NCBI GenBank assembly: GCA_049700195.1
Contig: JBNAVY010000003.1
Span: forward strand, 1 to 64,000
Source: JBNAVY01 sp049700195
GTDB taxonomy: Bacteria; Bacillota; Thermoanaerobacteria; Thermoanaerobacterales; Thermoanaerobacteraceae
Length of the DNA stretch: 64,000 nucleotides
Reading direction: 5' to 3'
Part shown: positions 16,371 through 24,420 of the stretch, piece by piece
Layout: every line of letters begins with the position of its first letter
Position numbering within the stretch: the stretch's first letter is position 1
The notes under the pieces: model-generated
Told to the model about the DNA's origin: nothing
Database searches by the model: none
What the model saw: only the letters and a program-made list of their open reading frames with translations
Made by a program: the position numbers and the translations under genes

Positions 16371-16414
16371 AAAAAACAGATAGACAAGATTTATTTTGTC
16401 TATCTGTTTTTTTT
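16371..16414 (+). terminator. Terminator after the carboxyltransferase gene
   Basis: ACAGATAGACAA (16376-16387) pairs with TTGTCTATCTGT (16396-16407), flanked by an A-run and a T-run. Confidence 0.93.
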
Positions 16415-16426
16415 ATAACAAAGTAA

Positions 16427-16457
16427 CACAATTTTTTATTCATCATAACATATATTA
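16427..16457 (+). promoter_or_regulatory. Candidate late mother-cell (sigma-K-like) promoter of the LysM gene
   Basis: CATATATTA (16449-16457) fits the sigma-K -10 CATAnnnTA; CACA at 16427-16430 resembles the mACm -35 with an 18-base spacer, one more than usual. This is consistent with a spore-coat LysM protein but is weak on its own. Confidence 0.35.
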
Positions 16458-16480
16458 GAATGTTGAAAGGAGGGATTTCA

Positions 16481-17111
16481 ATGTACTTTGAAAAAGAATG
16501 GTACCCTTATCCATGTAGGACAATATATACAGTAAAGTCTGGAGACAGTCTGTGGTCTATTGCCAATTCTTTTGGTATCTCTCTTGAAATGTTAATATGG
16601 GCAAACCCACAGATACCAGATCCAAACTTAATATACCCTGGACAGCAGATATGTATACCACACTATGCACCACAATATCCACCACAAGGATCATGTAAGA
16701 CAATGTACACAGTAAAGTCTGGAGACAGTTTATGGTCTATTGCTAATTCTTTTGGTATCTCACTGGATTCACNNNNNNNNNNNNNNNNNNNNNNNNNNNN
16801 NNNNNNNNNNNNNNNNNNNNNNNNNNNNNNNNNNNNNNNNNNNNNNNNNNNNNNNNNNNNNNNNNNNNNNNNATCCACAGATACCAGATCCAAACTTAAT
16901 ATATCCTGGACAGCAGATATGTATACCTTATTATCCACCCTCATATCCGCCACAAGGACCATGTAAGACAATGTACACAGTAAAATCTGGAGACAGTTTA
17001 TGGTCTATTGCTAATTCTTTTGGTATCTCACTGGATTCACTAATAAAAGCAAATCCACAGATACCAGATCCAAACTTAATATATCCTGGACAGCAGATAT
17101 GTATACCATAA
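16481..17111 (+). CDS. Tandem LysM-repeat protein, interrupted by an assembly gap
   Basis: The frame opens at ATG 16481, eight bases after AAAGGAGGG, and ends at TAA 17109-17111. Each 60-residue unit has one LysM domain (YTVKSGDSLWSIANSFGISL) followed by ANPQIPDPNLIYPGQQICIP and a Pro/Tyr-rich linker (YPPQG-CKT). Two repeats are seen wholly or partly before the N run and one full repeat after it. The frames on the two sides differ only because the N run has a placeholder length (see the gap entry). LysM binds peptidoglycan. Small multi-LysM proteins without a catalytic domain are often spore-coat morphogenesis or wall proteins (SafA-like). The total number of repeats is unknown. Confidence 0.85.
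16514..17108 (+). repeat. 180-bp direct tandem repeats coding for LysM units
   Basis: Repeat anchors (TGT of Cys-Lys/Arg-Thr) lie at 16514, 16694 and 16962. The first two are 180 bases apart. The copies are nearly identical in DNA, especially the second and third, which indicates recent duplication or gene conversion. Confidence 0.9.
16773..16872. other. Assembly gap of 100 N within the LysM repeats
   Basis: Exactly 100 N. The sequence before it ends at GGATTCAC and the sequence after it begins ATCCACAG. In the intact third repeat these two strings are separated by 12 bases (TAATAAAAGCAA). The true missing length should therefore be 12 + 180k bases, which also restores a single reading frame. 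Confidence 0.97.
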
Positions 17112-17120
17112 CTTAATATT

Positions 17121-17163
17121 ATACAAACTGTTAAAGTAAATTAATAGCTTTAACAGTTTGTAT
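17121..17163. terminator. Hairpin between the convergent LysM and minus-strand genes
   Basis: A perfect 16-bp stem: ATACAAACTGTTAAAG (17121-17136) and CTTTAACAGTTTGTAT (17148-17163) with an 11-base loop. There is no long T-run on either side, but the position between convergent genes fits a shared terminator. It covers the last codons of the minus-strand gene. Confidence 0.7.
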
Positions 17164-17788
17164 GAATATAAATAGTATTAGGATAATTACTTACATATTC
17201 AATTACTTTAACAAAACCTGGTTGGATATCTTTCCCACATTTTAAACAATAATAATTTTTTGTATCTTGTATTATTTTATAAGATATATTTATATTTAAA
17301 GAACCATATTTCTTCCAGCTATTCCAACCTCTTTTACACAATAAAGATCTATTTTTATAATCAGCATACACCCATCTAAGCAATCTATGAAAATGAAAGG
17401 GATATTTAGTATATTTTAAAAATTTATCTGGCAATCCTAAAGAACTAGCATAAAACTCAAACGTTTTTTCTATTTTATATTGCAATGGATCTTTTATAAT
17501 AACACTTTCAAAATTGTATCCCTCATCTATTAACCAATCTTTAAAAACATCAAACATATAACCTCTGCAAATAAGTATTTTTTCTTTTTTATCAACATTT
17601 AATTTTTTAAGTAAATTTATACTTATATCGCGAGTTATATTTAAATATAGTTTGTTTTTAAAATTAGTTTCATTATAATATTCTATTGGTATAATATCAT
17701 AAAAAAATTCTCCAGTTTCAACTCTCATTGCACCTATACAAGTTCCGCCTACTAAACTTCCGCTACCCGCATCATCTATTTGTATCAC
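17150..17788 (-). CDS. Uncharacterised protein with RNase HII-like N-terminus and C-terminal zinc ribbon
   Basis: 212 residues, GTG start at 17788 with AGGAGTGA upstream. The N-terminus IQIDDAGSGSLVGG (residues 2-15) resembles the first catalytic strand of RNase HII (DEAGRGSLAGP type), with Asp5-Asp6 in the place of the metal-binding pair. Later acidic residues that could complete an RNase H site are Asp80 (ICRGYMFD) and Asp143 (YADYKN). Residues 181-212 hold Cys181-x2-Cys184 and His209-x2-Cys212, a likely zinc ribbon. The real RNase HII glycine-rich motif is only partly kept, so this is a distant relation at best. It is the only minus-strand gene in the first 40.8 kb. Confidence 0.6.
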   Translation of the reverse strand: MIQIDDAGSGSLVGGTCIGAMRVETGEFFYDIIPIEYYNETNFKNKLYLNITRDISINLLKKLNVDKKEKILICRGYMFDVFKDWLIDEGYNFESVIIKDPLQYKIEKTFEFYASSLGLPDKFLKYTKYPFHFHRLLRWVYADYKNRSLLCKRGWNSWKKYGSLNINISYKIIQDTKNYYCLKCGKDIQPGFVKVIEYVSNYPNTIYIHTNC

Positions 17789-17915
17789 AATATCACTCCT
17801 TGCATTTATATTAATTTTATAATAAAATCAATGTAATTATTCAAAAGTTATATATAAAAATATGATAAAATATTATTGTATGAAGTTATTACTTACGTGT
17901 AGGAGGAATTGTAAA

Positions 17916-18665
17916 ATGTATATTCTTATTACAAATGATGATGGAGTACAGGCAGAGGGCATATTAAATCTGGCAGAATTTCTTAAAAAGGATTATAACA
18001 CAACAGTCGTTGCTCCAGAAAGAGAAAGAAGTGCTGTTGGTCATGCAATAACTTTACATAAACCTTTAAGATTAAATATGATTAAAAGTGAGGAAAATTT
18101 AAATATTTATTCAGTAAATGGGACTCCTTCTGACTGTGTAAAATTAGGTATAGAGGTGGTGCTAAAAAAAAGGCCTGATATAGTAATATCAGGTATAAAT
18201 AACGGTTTTAACTTGGGAACAGATATACTTTATTCCGGAACAGTATCTGCAGCTGTTGAAGCTGCAATATACGGTATACCTTCAATTGCAGTATCACTGT
18301 CAGAAAATGCAGATATAAAAGAGCCTAAAATTTACAGTTTTTTAAATATGCTTATTCAAAATATAATTTCAAAAGGTATTCCAAAACATACATTGTTAAA
18401 TATAAATATTCCAGAAAATATAAAAGGTATAAAAGCAACATTGTTAGGAAAAAGAATATATATAGAAACATTTCAGAAAAATTTTGATCCAAGGGGAAAA
18501 GAATATTACTGGATGGCTGGTAAAATTGCAGAAAGTGATAATAATGAAAAAACAGATATCATTTCTGTTAAAAATGGTTACATATCAATAACACCGATAC
18601 ATTTTGACTTAACAAGATATGATATGATAGATACTATAAATTCATGGGATTTAACCTTGAAGTAG
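17916..18665 (+). CDS. surE: 5'/3'-nucleotidase SurE
   Basis: 249 residues, metal-dependent nucleotidase/survival protein. The N-terminal ILITNDDGVQAEGI (residues 3-16) carries the two metal-binding Asp, followed by APERERSAVGHAIT, VNGTPSDCVKLG and the SGINNGFNLGTDILYSGTVS signature. ATG 17916 follows TAGGAGG; in-frame ATGs upstream have no ribosome site. The gene is divergent from the minus-strand gene, with an AT-rich 127-base region between them. Confidence 0.95.
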   Translation: MYILITNDDGVQAEGILNLAEFLKKDYNTTVVAPERERSAVGHAITLHKPLRLNMIKSEENLNIYSVNGTPSDCVKLGIEVVLKKRPDIVISGINNGFNLGTDILYSGTVSAAVEAAIYGIPSIAVSLSENADIKEPKIYSFLNMLIQNIISKGIPKHTLLNINIPENIKGIKATLLGKRIYIETFQKNFDPRGKEYYWMAGKIAESDNNEKTDIISVKNGYISITPIHFDLTRYDMIDTINSWDLTLK

Positions 18666-18685
18666 ATATTTTAATATTTATTAAT

Positions 18686-18702
18686 GATGCAATTATTGTA
18701 TC
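18686..18702. promoter_or_regulatory. Imperfect palindrome upstream of the kor operon
   Basis: GATGCAAT-T-ATTGTATC (18686-18702) is a 17-base palindrome with one mismatch, 34 bases before the sigma-H-like element. It could be an operator, for example for the RpiR-type regulator encoded at the end of this operon, but no second copy was found. Confidence 0.25.
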
Positions 18703-18735
18703 AAAAATATTCATGATTTTTTTACTTCATTTTTT

Positions 18736-18764
18736 GAAGGATTTTTTATTTTTATATAGAATAT
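18736..18764 (+). promoter_or_regulatory. Sigma-H-like promoter of the kor operon
   Basis: GAAGGATTT (18736-18744), an 11-base spacer and ATAGAATAT (18756-18764) match RnAGGAwWW / RnnGAATWW at every position, with the same 21-base AGGA-to-GAAT distance as in spoIIA. The AGGA is about 60 bases before the start codon, so it is not a ribosome site. Confidence 0.7.
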
Positions 18765-18797
18765 ATAGAAATATAATATAAATATGAAGGTGATAAT

Positions 18798-18998
18798 TTG
18801 GTTAAAAATAACAAAAAAATAATAATAAACAAAGATTGGTGCAAAGGTTGTGGGATTTGTGTTGAGTTCTGTCCTGTAAACGTTTTGGCTATAAAAGATG
18901 AAAAGGTAGAATTGTTAGATGAAGATAAATGCACTAAATGTGGTTTATGTGAACTTAGATGCCCTGATTTTGCAATATATTTAGAGGTGATAGAATAA
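18798..18998 (+). CDS. korD: 2-oxoacid:ferredoxin oxidoreductase delta subunit (2[4Fe-4S] ferredoxin)
   Basis: 66 residues with two 4Fe-4S motifs: CKGCGICVEFCP (residues 15-26) and CTKCGLCELRCP (45-56). It passes electrons from the kor core to free ferredoxin. TTG 18798 is preceded by GAAGGTGAT. Its stop overlaps the korA start by one base (TAATG). Confidence 0.93.
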   Translation: MVKNNKKIIINKDWCKGCGICVEFCPVNVLAIKDEKVELLDEDKCTKCGLCELRCPDFAIYLEVIE

Positions 18999-20122
18999 TG
19001 ACTACAACTTTAATGCAAGGCAATGAAGCTGTTGTAAGCGCGGCCCTTAAAGCAGGTTTAAAATTTTATGCTGGTTATCCAATAACACCATCTACAGAGA
19101 TTGCTGAACTATGTTCAGAAAAACTCCCTTTAGTTGGAGGCAAATTTATACAGATGGAAGACGAAATTGCCAGTATGGCGGCTATAATAGGTGCTTCTTT
19201 AACAGGTATTAAATCAATGACTGCTACCTCTGGTCCTGGTTTTTCACTGAAACAGGAAAATATTGGGTTTGCAGCTATGGCTGAAGTACCTTGTGTAATA
19301 ATTGATGTTCAAAGAACTGGCCCTAGTACTGGAATGCCAACATCACCTGGGCAAGGAGATGTAATGCAATCTAGATGGGGAACCCATGGTGATCATCCGA
19401 TAATTGTTATTTCTCCATCATCAGTTAAAGAAACATATTTTGCAACTGTTAAGGCTTTTAACTATGCAGAAAAGTATAGGACTCCTGTTATACTTTTAAT
19501 GGATGAAGTGATAGGCCATTTAAGAGAAGCCGTAGATCTTAACGAGTTTGAAAATCTAGAAATTATAAATAGAAAAACTCCTGAGTCAAAAGAAAATTAT
19601 TTACCATTTGAAAATATAAAAGATGGTACAGCACCACTTGCACCCTTTGGAACAGGCTTTAGATTTCATGTTACTGGTTTATCTCACAATGAAAAAGGAT
19701 ACCCTACGAATAATACTGAAGTTACTGAAAAATTAATGCAAAGACTTTTAGATAAAATAGAAAATAATAAAGATGATATTTGTATTTCAGAAGAAGTAAA
19801 TACTGATGGAGGAGATGTTCTTATAGTTTCTTTTGGTTCATCTGCAAGAGCAAGTAAAGCAGCTATGGAAATCCTAAAAACGGAAAATATTAAAGTAGGA
19901 CTATTCCGTCCTATAACAATTTGGCCTTTCCCTGAGAAAAAGTTAAAAGAAATATATAAATCATTCAAAAAAATTTTTGTTGTAGAAATGAATGCAGGCC
20001 AACTTTTTTACGAAATTGATCGTATAGTTAAAGGTAATATACCAGTTTTAAAAATAAATAAATTTAATGGAGAGTATTTTACTCCAGAGTTTATAGCACA
20101 AAAAATAAAGGAGAGTTTATAA
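18998..20122 (+). CDS. korA: 2-oxoglutarate:ferredoxin oxidoreductase alpha subunit
   Basis: 374 residues. The pyrimidine-binding domain starts MQGNEAVVSAALKAGLKFYA and holds GYPITPSTEIAE near residues 26-37, the motif contacting thiamine diphosphate and 2-oxoacid. GSSARASKAAMEIL and the C-terminal VVEMNAGQLFYEI follow. The delta-alpha-beta-gamma order is typical for 2-oxoglutarate or branched 2-oxoacid enzymes, and I favour 2-oxoglutarate because glutamate dehydrogenase follows. The substrate is not provable from sequence. Confidence 0.9.
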   Translation: MTTTLMQGNEAVVSAALKAGLKFYAGYPITPSTEIAELCSEKLPLVGGKFIQMEDEIASMAAIIGASLTGIKSMTATSGPGFSLKQENIGFAAMAEVPCVIIDVQRTGPSTGMPTSPGQGDVMQSRWGTHGDHPIIVISPSSVKETYFATVKAFNYAEKYRTPVILLMDEVIGHLREAVDLNEFENLEIINRKTPESKENYLPFENIKDGTAPLAPFGTGFRFHVTGLSHNEKGYPTNNTEVTEKLMQRLLDKIENNKDDICISEEVNTDGGDVLIVSFGSSARASKAAMEILKTENIKVGLFRPITIWPFPEKKLKEIYKSFKKIFVVEMNAGQLFYEIDRIVKGNIPVLKINKFNGEYFTPEFIAQKIKESL

Positions 20123-20947
20123 ATGGCATCTCAATTAATTGAAAAATATTTTAGAACAGATACTCTGCCAAATATTTGGTGCCCTGGTTGCAGTAATGGT
20201 ATTGTTACATCAGCTATTGTAAGAGCAATAGATAATCTTAAACTCGATCAGAATAAAGTTTGTATTGTTTCAGGTATTGGGTGTTCTTCAAGAGCAAGTG
20301 GATATCTTGATTTTGATACATTACACACAACCCATGGACGAGCATTAGCTTTTGCAACAGGCATAAAACTTGCTAATCCAGAACTGACTGTAATAGTAAT
20401 AACTGGTGATGGCGATAATGCGTCAATAGGAGGCAACCATTTTATTCACGCTTGTAGAAGAAACATTGATATAACAGCAATTATGTATAACAATAGTATA
20501 TATGGTATGACAGGCGGACAATATTCTCCAACAACACCCCGATTTGATAAGGCAACTACTGCTCCATATGGAAACATAGACAGATACTTTAATATATGTG
20601 GCCTAGCAGAAGCCGCCGGTGCGACATATGTGGCAAGAGGTACTGCTTACCATACTACTCAGTTAATAAAATTACTTGAAAATGCTATATCTCATAAAGG
20701 TTTTTCTTTTGTAGAAGCTGTAAGCATATGTCCGACATATTATGGCAGAAAAAATAAAAAGGGTAATCCTGCAAATATGTTAAAATGGCAAAGAGATCAT
20801 GCTGTAAATATAAAACAAATTGATAAATTGTCACAAGAAGACTTAAAAGATAAGTTTATTATTGGAGAATTTGTTAATAAAGATGAACCAGAATTCACAG
20901 AAGAATATCAAAAGATGATTGAAAATCTAAGGACGGTGTTAAAATGA
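20123..20947 (+). CDS. korB: 2-oxoglutarate:ferredoxin oxidoreductase beta subunit
   Basis: 274 residues, thiamine-diphosphate subunit: WCPGCSNGIV (residues 20-29), GIGCSSRASGYLDFDTLHTTHGR split over 50-72, GDGDNASIGGNHFIHACRRN (the GDG...N Mg-diphosphate motif) and NNSIYGMTGGQYSPTT. It begins directly after the korA stop. With KorA it forms the decarboxylating core. Confidence 0.93.
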   Translation: MASQLIEKYFRTDTLPNIWCPGCSNGIVTSAIVRAIDNLKLDQNKVCIVSGIGCSSRASGYLDFDTLHTTHGRALAFATGIKLANPELTVIVITGDGDNASIGGNHFIHACRRNIDITAIMYNNSIYGMTGGQYSPTTPRFDKATTAPYGNIDRYFNICGLAEAAGATYVARGTAYHTTQLIKLLENAISHKGFSFVEAVSICPTYYGRKNKKGNPANMLKWQRDHAVNIKQIDKLSQEDLKDKFIIGEFVNKDEPEFTEEYQKMIENLRTVLK

Positions 20948-21492
20948 ATTTGCTTACAGAAATAAGATTAGGAGGTTCTGGTGGGCAGGGATTAATACTT
21001 GCAGGTATAATTCTAGCTGAAGCTGCCATATTAGACGGTAAAAACAGTATTCAGACCCAATCCTATGGCCCTGAAGCAAGGGGTGGTTCTAGTAAAGCAG
21101 AGGTAATAATTAGCAATGAACCAATACTTTATCCAAAAGTTATAAAACCAGATATTTTATTAGCACTTGCAAAACAGGCATATCTATATTATAACAATGA
21201 CGTTAAGAAAAATGGAATTATAATAGTTGATGATTCAATAAATACATTTGAATCTGACAATCATAAAATTATAAAGCTTCCTATAATTCATACTGCACAA
21301 AATGTAATTGGTAAATCATTTGTTGCAAATATAATTTCTTTAGGAGTCCTAGTTGAACTTACTAAAGTAGTTACAAAAAAATCCTTAGAGAAAGCTGTTT
21401 TAAATAGAGTCCCTCCTGGAACAGAGGAACTTAACAAAAGTGCTTTAGAAACAGGATATAGTTTAGTAATAAATTATAAGAGGAGTAATTAA
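20944..21492 (+). CDS. korC: 2-oxoglutarate:ferredoxin oxidoreductase gamma subunit
   Basis: 182 residues, with the gamma domain opening IRLGGSGGQGLILAGIILAE and TQSYGPEARGGSSKAEVIIS, which bind coenzyme A in this enzyme family. It overlaps korB by four bases (ATGA), completing the korDABC operon. No Fe-S motif is expected in this subunit. Confidence 0.93.
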   Translation: MNLLTEIRLGGSGGQGLILAGIILAEAAILDGKNSIQTQSYGPEARGGSSKAEVIISNEPILYPKVIKPDILLALAKQAYLYYNNDVKKNGIIIVDDSINTFESDNHKIIKLPIIHTAQNVIGKSFVANIISLGVLVELTKVVTKKSLEKAVLNRVPPGTEELNKSALETGYSLVINYKRSN

Positions 21493-21493
21493 A

Positions 21494-22357
21494 ATGAAAA
21501 AAAGTGAAGATTTAATTAAAAGAATCCAGGATAATTATACAAAATTAAGCAAAAGTCAAAAAATAATTGCTGAATATATAATTAATCACTATGATAAAGC
21601 TGCATTTATGACTGCTGCAAAATTAGGATCGAGCATTAATATAAGTGAATCTACTGTTGTTAGATTTGCAAATACATTAGGATATGATGGTTATCCTGAA
21701 CTTCAAAACTCTCTTCAAGAACTTATTAAAAATAAATTGACAACAGTACAAAGATTAGAAATGACTGATAGGACTGATGAGGTAACAATTCTCAACAATG
21801 TATTAAAATCCGATATAGAAAATATAAAAGAAACAATAAATGAAATAAATAAGGATTCTTTTAAAAAAGTTGTTTCAGATATCTTATCCTCAAAAAAAAT
21901 TTATATAATGGGTTCTAGAAGTTCAATAGCTATTGCGGAATATCTTGGTTTCTATTTAAACTTAATATTAGAAAATGTAGTTGTAGTGAAACCAGGAATT
22001 TCAGATGTTTTTGAACAAATGTTACGAGTTAATAATGAAGATCTTGTAATAGGTATTGGTTTCCCTCGTTATTCAAAAAGGACTTTAGAAGTATTAAAAT
22101 ATGCAAAATCACAAAATGCAAAAGTGGTAACTATTACTGACAGTCTTATATCACCTTTAACTTCTGTTGCTGATGAAATACTTATTGCTAAAAGTAATAT
22201 GGCTTCATTTGTAGACTCTTTAGTCGCCCCTCTGAGTCTTGTAAATGCTTTAATTGTTGCTATTGGAATGAAAGAAAGAGATAAGGTTTCTGAAACCTTT
22301 GATAAGCTAGAAAATATATGGGACGAATATGGAGTATATTTATCAAAATTATCATAA
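21494..22357 (+). CDS. MurR/RpiR family transcriptional regulator
   Basis: 287 residues: an N-terminal RpiR helix-turn-helix (LSKSQKIIAEYI, then LGSSINISESTVVRFANTLG, about residues 15-60) and a C-terminal SIS sugar-phosphate-binding domain (KKIYIMGSRSSIAIAEYL, about 125-250). It starts one base after korC, so it is expressed with the kor genes, and may sense a sugar phosphate to adjust carbon versus amino-acid use. Its target is not known; the kor and gdh promoters are candidates. Confidence 0.88.
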   Translation: MKKSEDLIKRIQDNYTKLSKSQKIIAEYIINHYDKAAFMTAAKLGSSINISESTVVRFANTLGYDGYPELQNSLQELIKNKLTTVQRLEMTDRTDEVTILNNVLKSDIENIKETINEINKDSFKKVVSDILSSKKIYIMGSRSSIAIAEYLGFYLNLILENVVVVKPGISDVFEQMLRVNNEDLVIGIGFPRYSKRTLEVLKYAKSQNAKVVTITDSLISPLTSVADEILIAKSNMASFVDSLVAPLSLVNALIVAIGMKERDKVSETFDKLENIWDEYGVYLSKLS

Positions 22358-22374
22358 GATATATTAAATTTTTT

Positions 22375-22403
22375 GAAGGATTATTATAAAATTTGTAGAA
22401 TAT
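22375..22403 (+). promoter_or_regulatory. Sigma-H-like promoter of gdh
   Basis: GAAGGATTA (22375-22383), 11 bases, GTAGAATAT (22395-22403): a full match to the sigma-H consensus with the same spacing as at spoIIA. The flanks TTTTTTGAAGGATT and TAGAATATATA are shared with the kor copy. AGGA lies 85 bases before the gdh start. Confidence 0.7.
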
Positions 22404-22464
22404 ATAAATATGTAAACATTTTTTTAGTAAAAATTTTTAATTATATTTTAGGAGGAAAATAAAC

Positions 22465-23715
22465 ATGTCAAAAGAAACTTTAAATCCATTAGCAATTGCA
22501 CAAAGACAGGTTAAAAATGCCTGTGACCTTTTAGGCCTTGATAAGTCAGTTTATGAACTTTTAAAAGAACCAATGAGGGTATTAGAAGTATCTATTCCTG
22601 TTCAGATGGATGATGGCTCAATAAGAGTATTTAAAGGTTATAGAGCTCAACATAATGATGCAATTGGGCCAACAAAAGGAGGAATAAGATTTCATCCTGA
22701 TGTAACACTTGATGAAGTAAAAGCTTTATCTACATGGATGACGTTTAAGTGCGGAGTTGTTGGAATACCATATGGCGGAGCCAAAGGTGGCGTTGTTGTA
22801 AACCCTAAAGAATTATCAAATGATGAGCTTCAAAGATTAAGCAGAGGTTATATTAGAGCAATTATGAGCATTATTGGACCTTATAAAGATATTCCAGCAC
22901 CAGATGTAAATACAAATATGCAGATAATGTCATGGATGATTGATGAATATAGTAAAATAGTTGGTTACAATAGTCCTGGTGTTATTACAGGAAAACCAAT
23001 TATTTTGGGTGGTTCACAAGGTAGAACAGCAGCTACAGGTTATGGTGTTGCTTTAATGGCTCGTGAAGCTGTAAAACGATTGCATTTGGATTTTAAAAAT
23101 TCTACAGTAGCAGTACAAGGTTTTGGAAATGTAGGCAGTTTTACTGCACTTAACTTTCACAAACTAGGTGCAAAAGTAATTGCAATAAGTGATGTTTATG
23201 GTGGAATATACAATAAAAACGGTATTGATGTTGAAAAACTTATTACTCATGTTAATAAAACAGGAACAGTGTGTGATTTTGAAGGTACAACAAGTATTTC
23301 AAATGATGATTTACTTCAGGCTGATGTAGATATATTAGCTCTTGCTGCATTAGAAAACCAAATAACTTCAGTTAATGCTAATGCTGTAAAAGCAAAAATA
23401 ATTTGTGAAGGAGCAAATGGCCCAACGACACCTGATGCTGATAAAATTTTATTTGAAAAAGGAATTCTAGTAGTACCAGATATTTTAGCAAATTCAGGAG
23501 GAGTAACTGTTTCATATTTTGAATGGGTACAAAACTTAATGAATTATTATTGGACTGAAAAAGAAGTAGAAGAAAAACAAGAAGCACTAATGGTAAATGC
23601 TTTTAATGCTATAGAAAAACTGGCTTCTCAATATAAAACTGATATGAGAACAGCAGCATATATGATTTCTATAAAAAGAGTCTATGAGGCAATGAAATTA
23701 AGAGGTTGGGTATAA
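22465..23715 (+). CDS. gdhA: Glutamate dehydrogenase
   Basis: 416 residues, hexameric GDH of the short type. The substrate domain contains GGIRFHPDVTLDEVKALSTW, KCGVVGIPYGGAKGG with the catalytic lysines (about 95-110) and APDVNT. The Rossmann domain has VAVQGFGNVGSF (about 215-226). It oxidises glutamate to 2-oxoglutarate and ammonia, which would feed the kor enzyme encoded just upstream. ATG 22465 follows TAGGAGGAA. NAD versus NADP use cannot be decided by eye. Confidence 0.95.
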   Translation: MSKETLNPLAIAQRQVKNACDLLGLDKSVYELLKEPMRVLEVSIPVQMDDGSIRVFKGYRAQHNDAIGPTKGGIRFHPDVTLDEVKALSTWMTFKCGVVGIPYGGAKGGVVVNPKELSNDELQRLSRGYIRAIMSIIGPYKDIPAPDVNTNMQIMSWMIDEYSKIVGYNSPGVITGKPIILGGSQGRTAATGYGVALMAREAVKRLHLDFKNSTVAVQGFGNVGSFTALNFHKLGAKVIAISDVYGGIYNKNGIDVEKLITHVNKTGTVCDFEGTTSISNDDLLQADVDILALAALENQITSVNANAVKAKIICEGANGPTTPDADKILFEKGILVVPDILANSGGVTVSYFEWVQNLMNYYWTEKEVEEKQEALMVNAFNAIEKLASQYKTDMRTAAYMISIKRVYEAMKLRGWV

Positions 23716-23740
23716 GGTCTTCATTGAAGGCCTTTTTTTT
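23714..23740 (+). terminator. Terminator after gdh
   Basis: AAGGTCTTC and GAAGGCCTT form a 9-bp stem (one G-U pair) with an ATT loop and a run of T. It includes the gdh stop region. Confidence 0.88.
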
Positions 23741-23799
23741 ATGTGATAAAATATATAAAGCAAATAAAAAGTTAATTTATTTTTAAGGAGGTCTTTATA

Positions 23800-24420
23800 A
23801 TGACCCGTCTATATATTGTAAGACATGGCCAATCAGAATGGAATTTATATAATAAAATGCAAGGTACTAAAAACACAAATCTTTCGGAACTAGGTATAAA
23901 ACAGGCACATCTTCTTGCTGACAGGTTAAGTAATTTTGACATTGATTATATATATACCAGTGATTTAAACAGAGCTTATGAAACAGCTAAAATTATTGCT
24001 GAACATAACAACAAAGAGGTAAAAAAACTAACCGAATTAAGAGAAATGTCATTCGGTATATGGGAAGGTTTAACAAGTAATGAAATAAATAAATTATATA
24101 AAGATCTATATGAATTATGGAAAACAAGTCCTGAAAAAGTTAAAATTGAAAAGGCTGAAACTCTGGAAGTTGTACAGAAAAGAATTGTAAATAGTGTAAA
24201 AAAAATAATAAAAGAAAATCCAAACAAAAACATTTTAATAGTTTCTCATGGTACTTCGATAAAAGCATTAATACTTGGACTTTTAGGTATAGAATTGCAT
24301 TTTTATACAAAAATAAGACTTGACAATACTTCTTTGAGTATTATAGATATAAAAGATGATGGAAAAGCTGTATTAACTTTATTAAATGATACATGCCATT
24401 TAAGGAGCGATAAAAATTGA
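23800..24420 (+). CDS. Histidine phosphatase family protein (phosphoglycerate mutase-like)
   Basis: 206 residues. The catalytic RHGQSEWN (residues 8-15) carries the phospho-histidine; SDLNRAYETAKIIAE, LREMSFGIWEGL and the second-histidine motif ILIVSHGTSIKAL near 145 follow. This architecture serves cofactor-dependent phosphoglycerate mutases, broad phosphatases (PhoE) and CobC. The WEGLTSNEI segment suggests a phosphatase rather than a glycolytic mutase. The end overlaps the next gene by four bases. Confidence 0.9.
   Translation: MTRLYIVRHGQSEWNLYNKMQGTKNTNLSELGIKQAHLLADRLSNFDIDYIYTSDLNRAYETAKIIAEHNNKEVKKLTELREMSFGIWEGLTSNEINKLYKDLYELWKTSPEKVKIEKAETLEVVQKRIVNSVKKIIKENPNKNILIVSHGTSIKALILGLLGIELHFYTKIRLDNTSLSIIDIKDDGKAVLTLLNDTCHLRSDKN

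Noticed and set aside
16663..16971. Open frames across the N run on the minus strand and in other + frames
   Set aside because: They exist only because N is translated as X; the repeats have a clear coding frame on the + strand.
16514..17108. Direct repeats as a CRISPR array
   Set aside because: The 180-bp units are coding, without spacers, and translate into LysM domains.
22391..22414. Similarity to the Firmicute dif site (TAGAA-TATATA, then ATGTAAAC) upstream of gdh
   Set aside because: The central region is one base too long and the outer left arm does not match. The left part is explained by the sigma-H -10 TAGAATATA.
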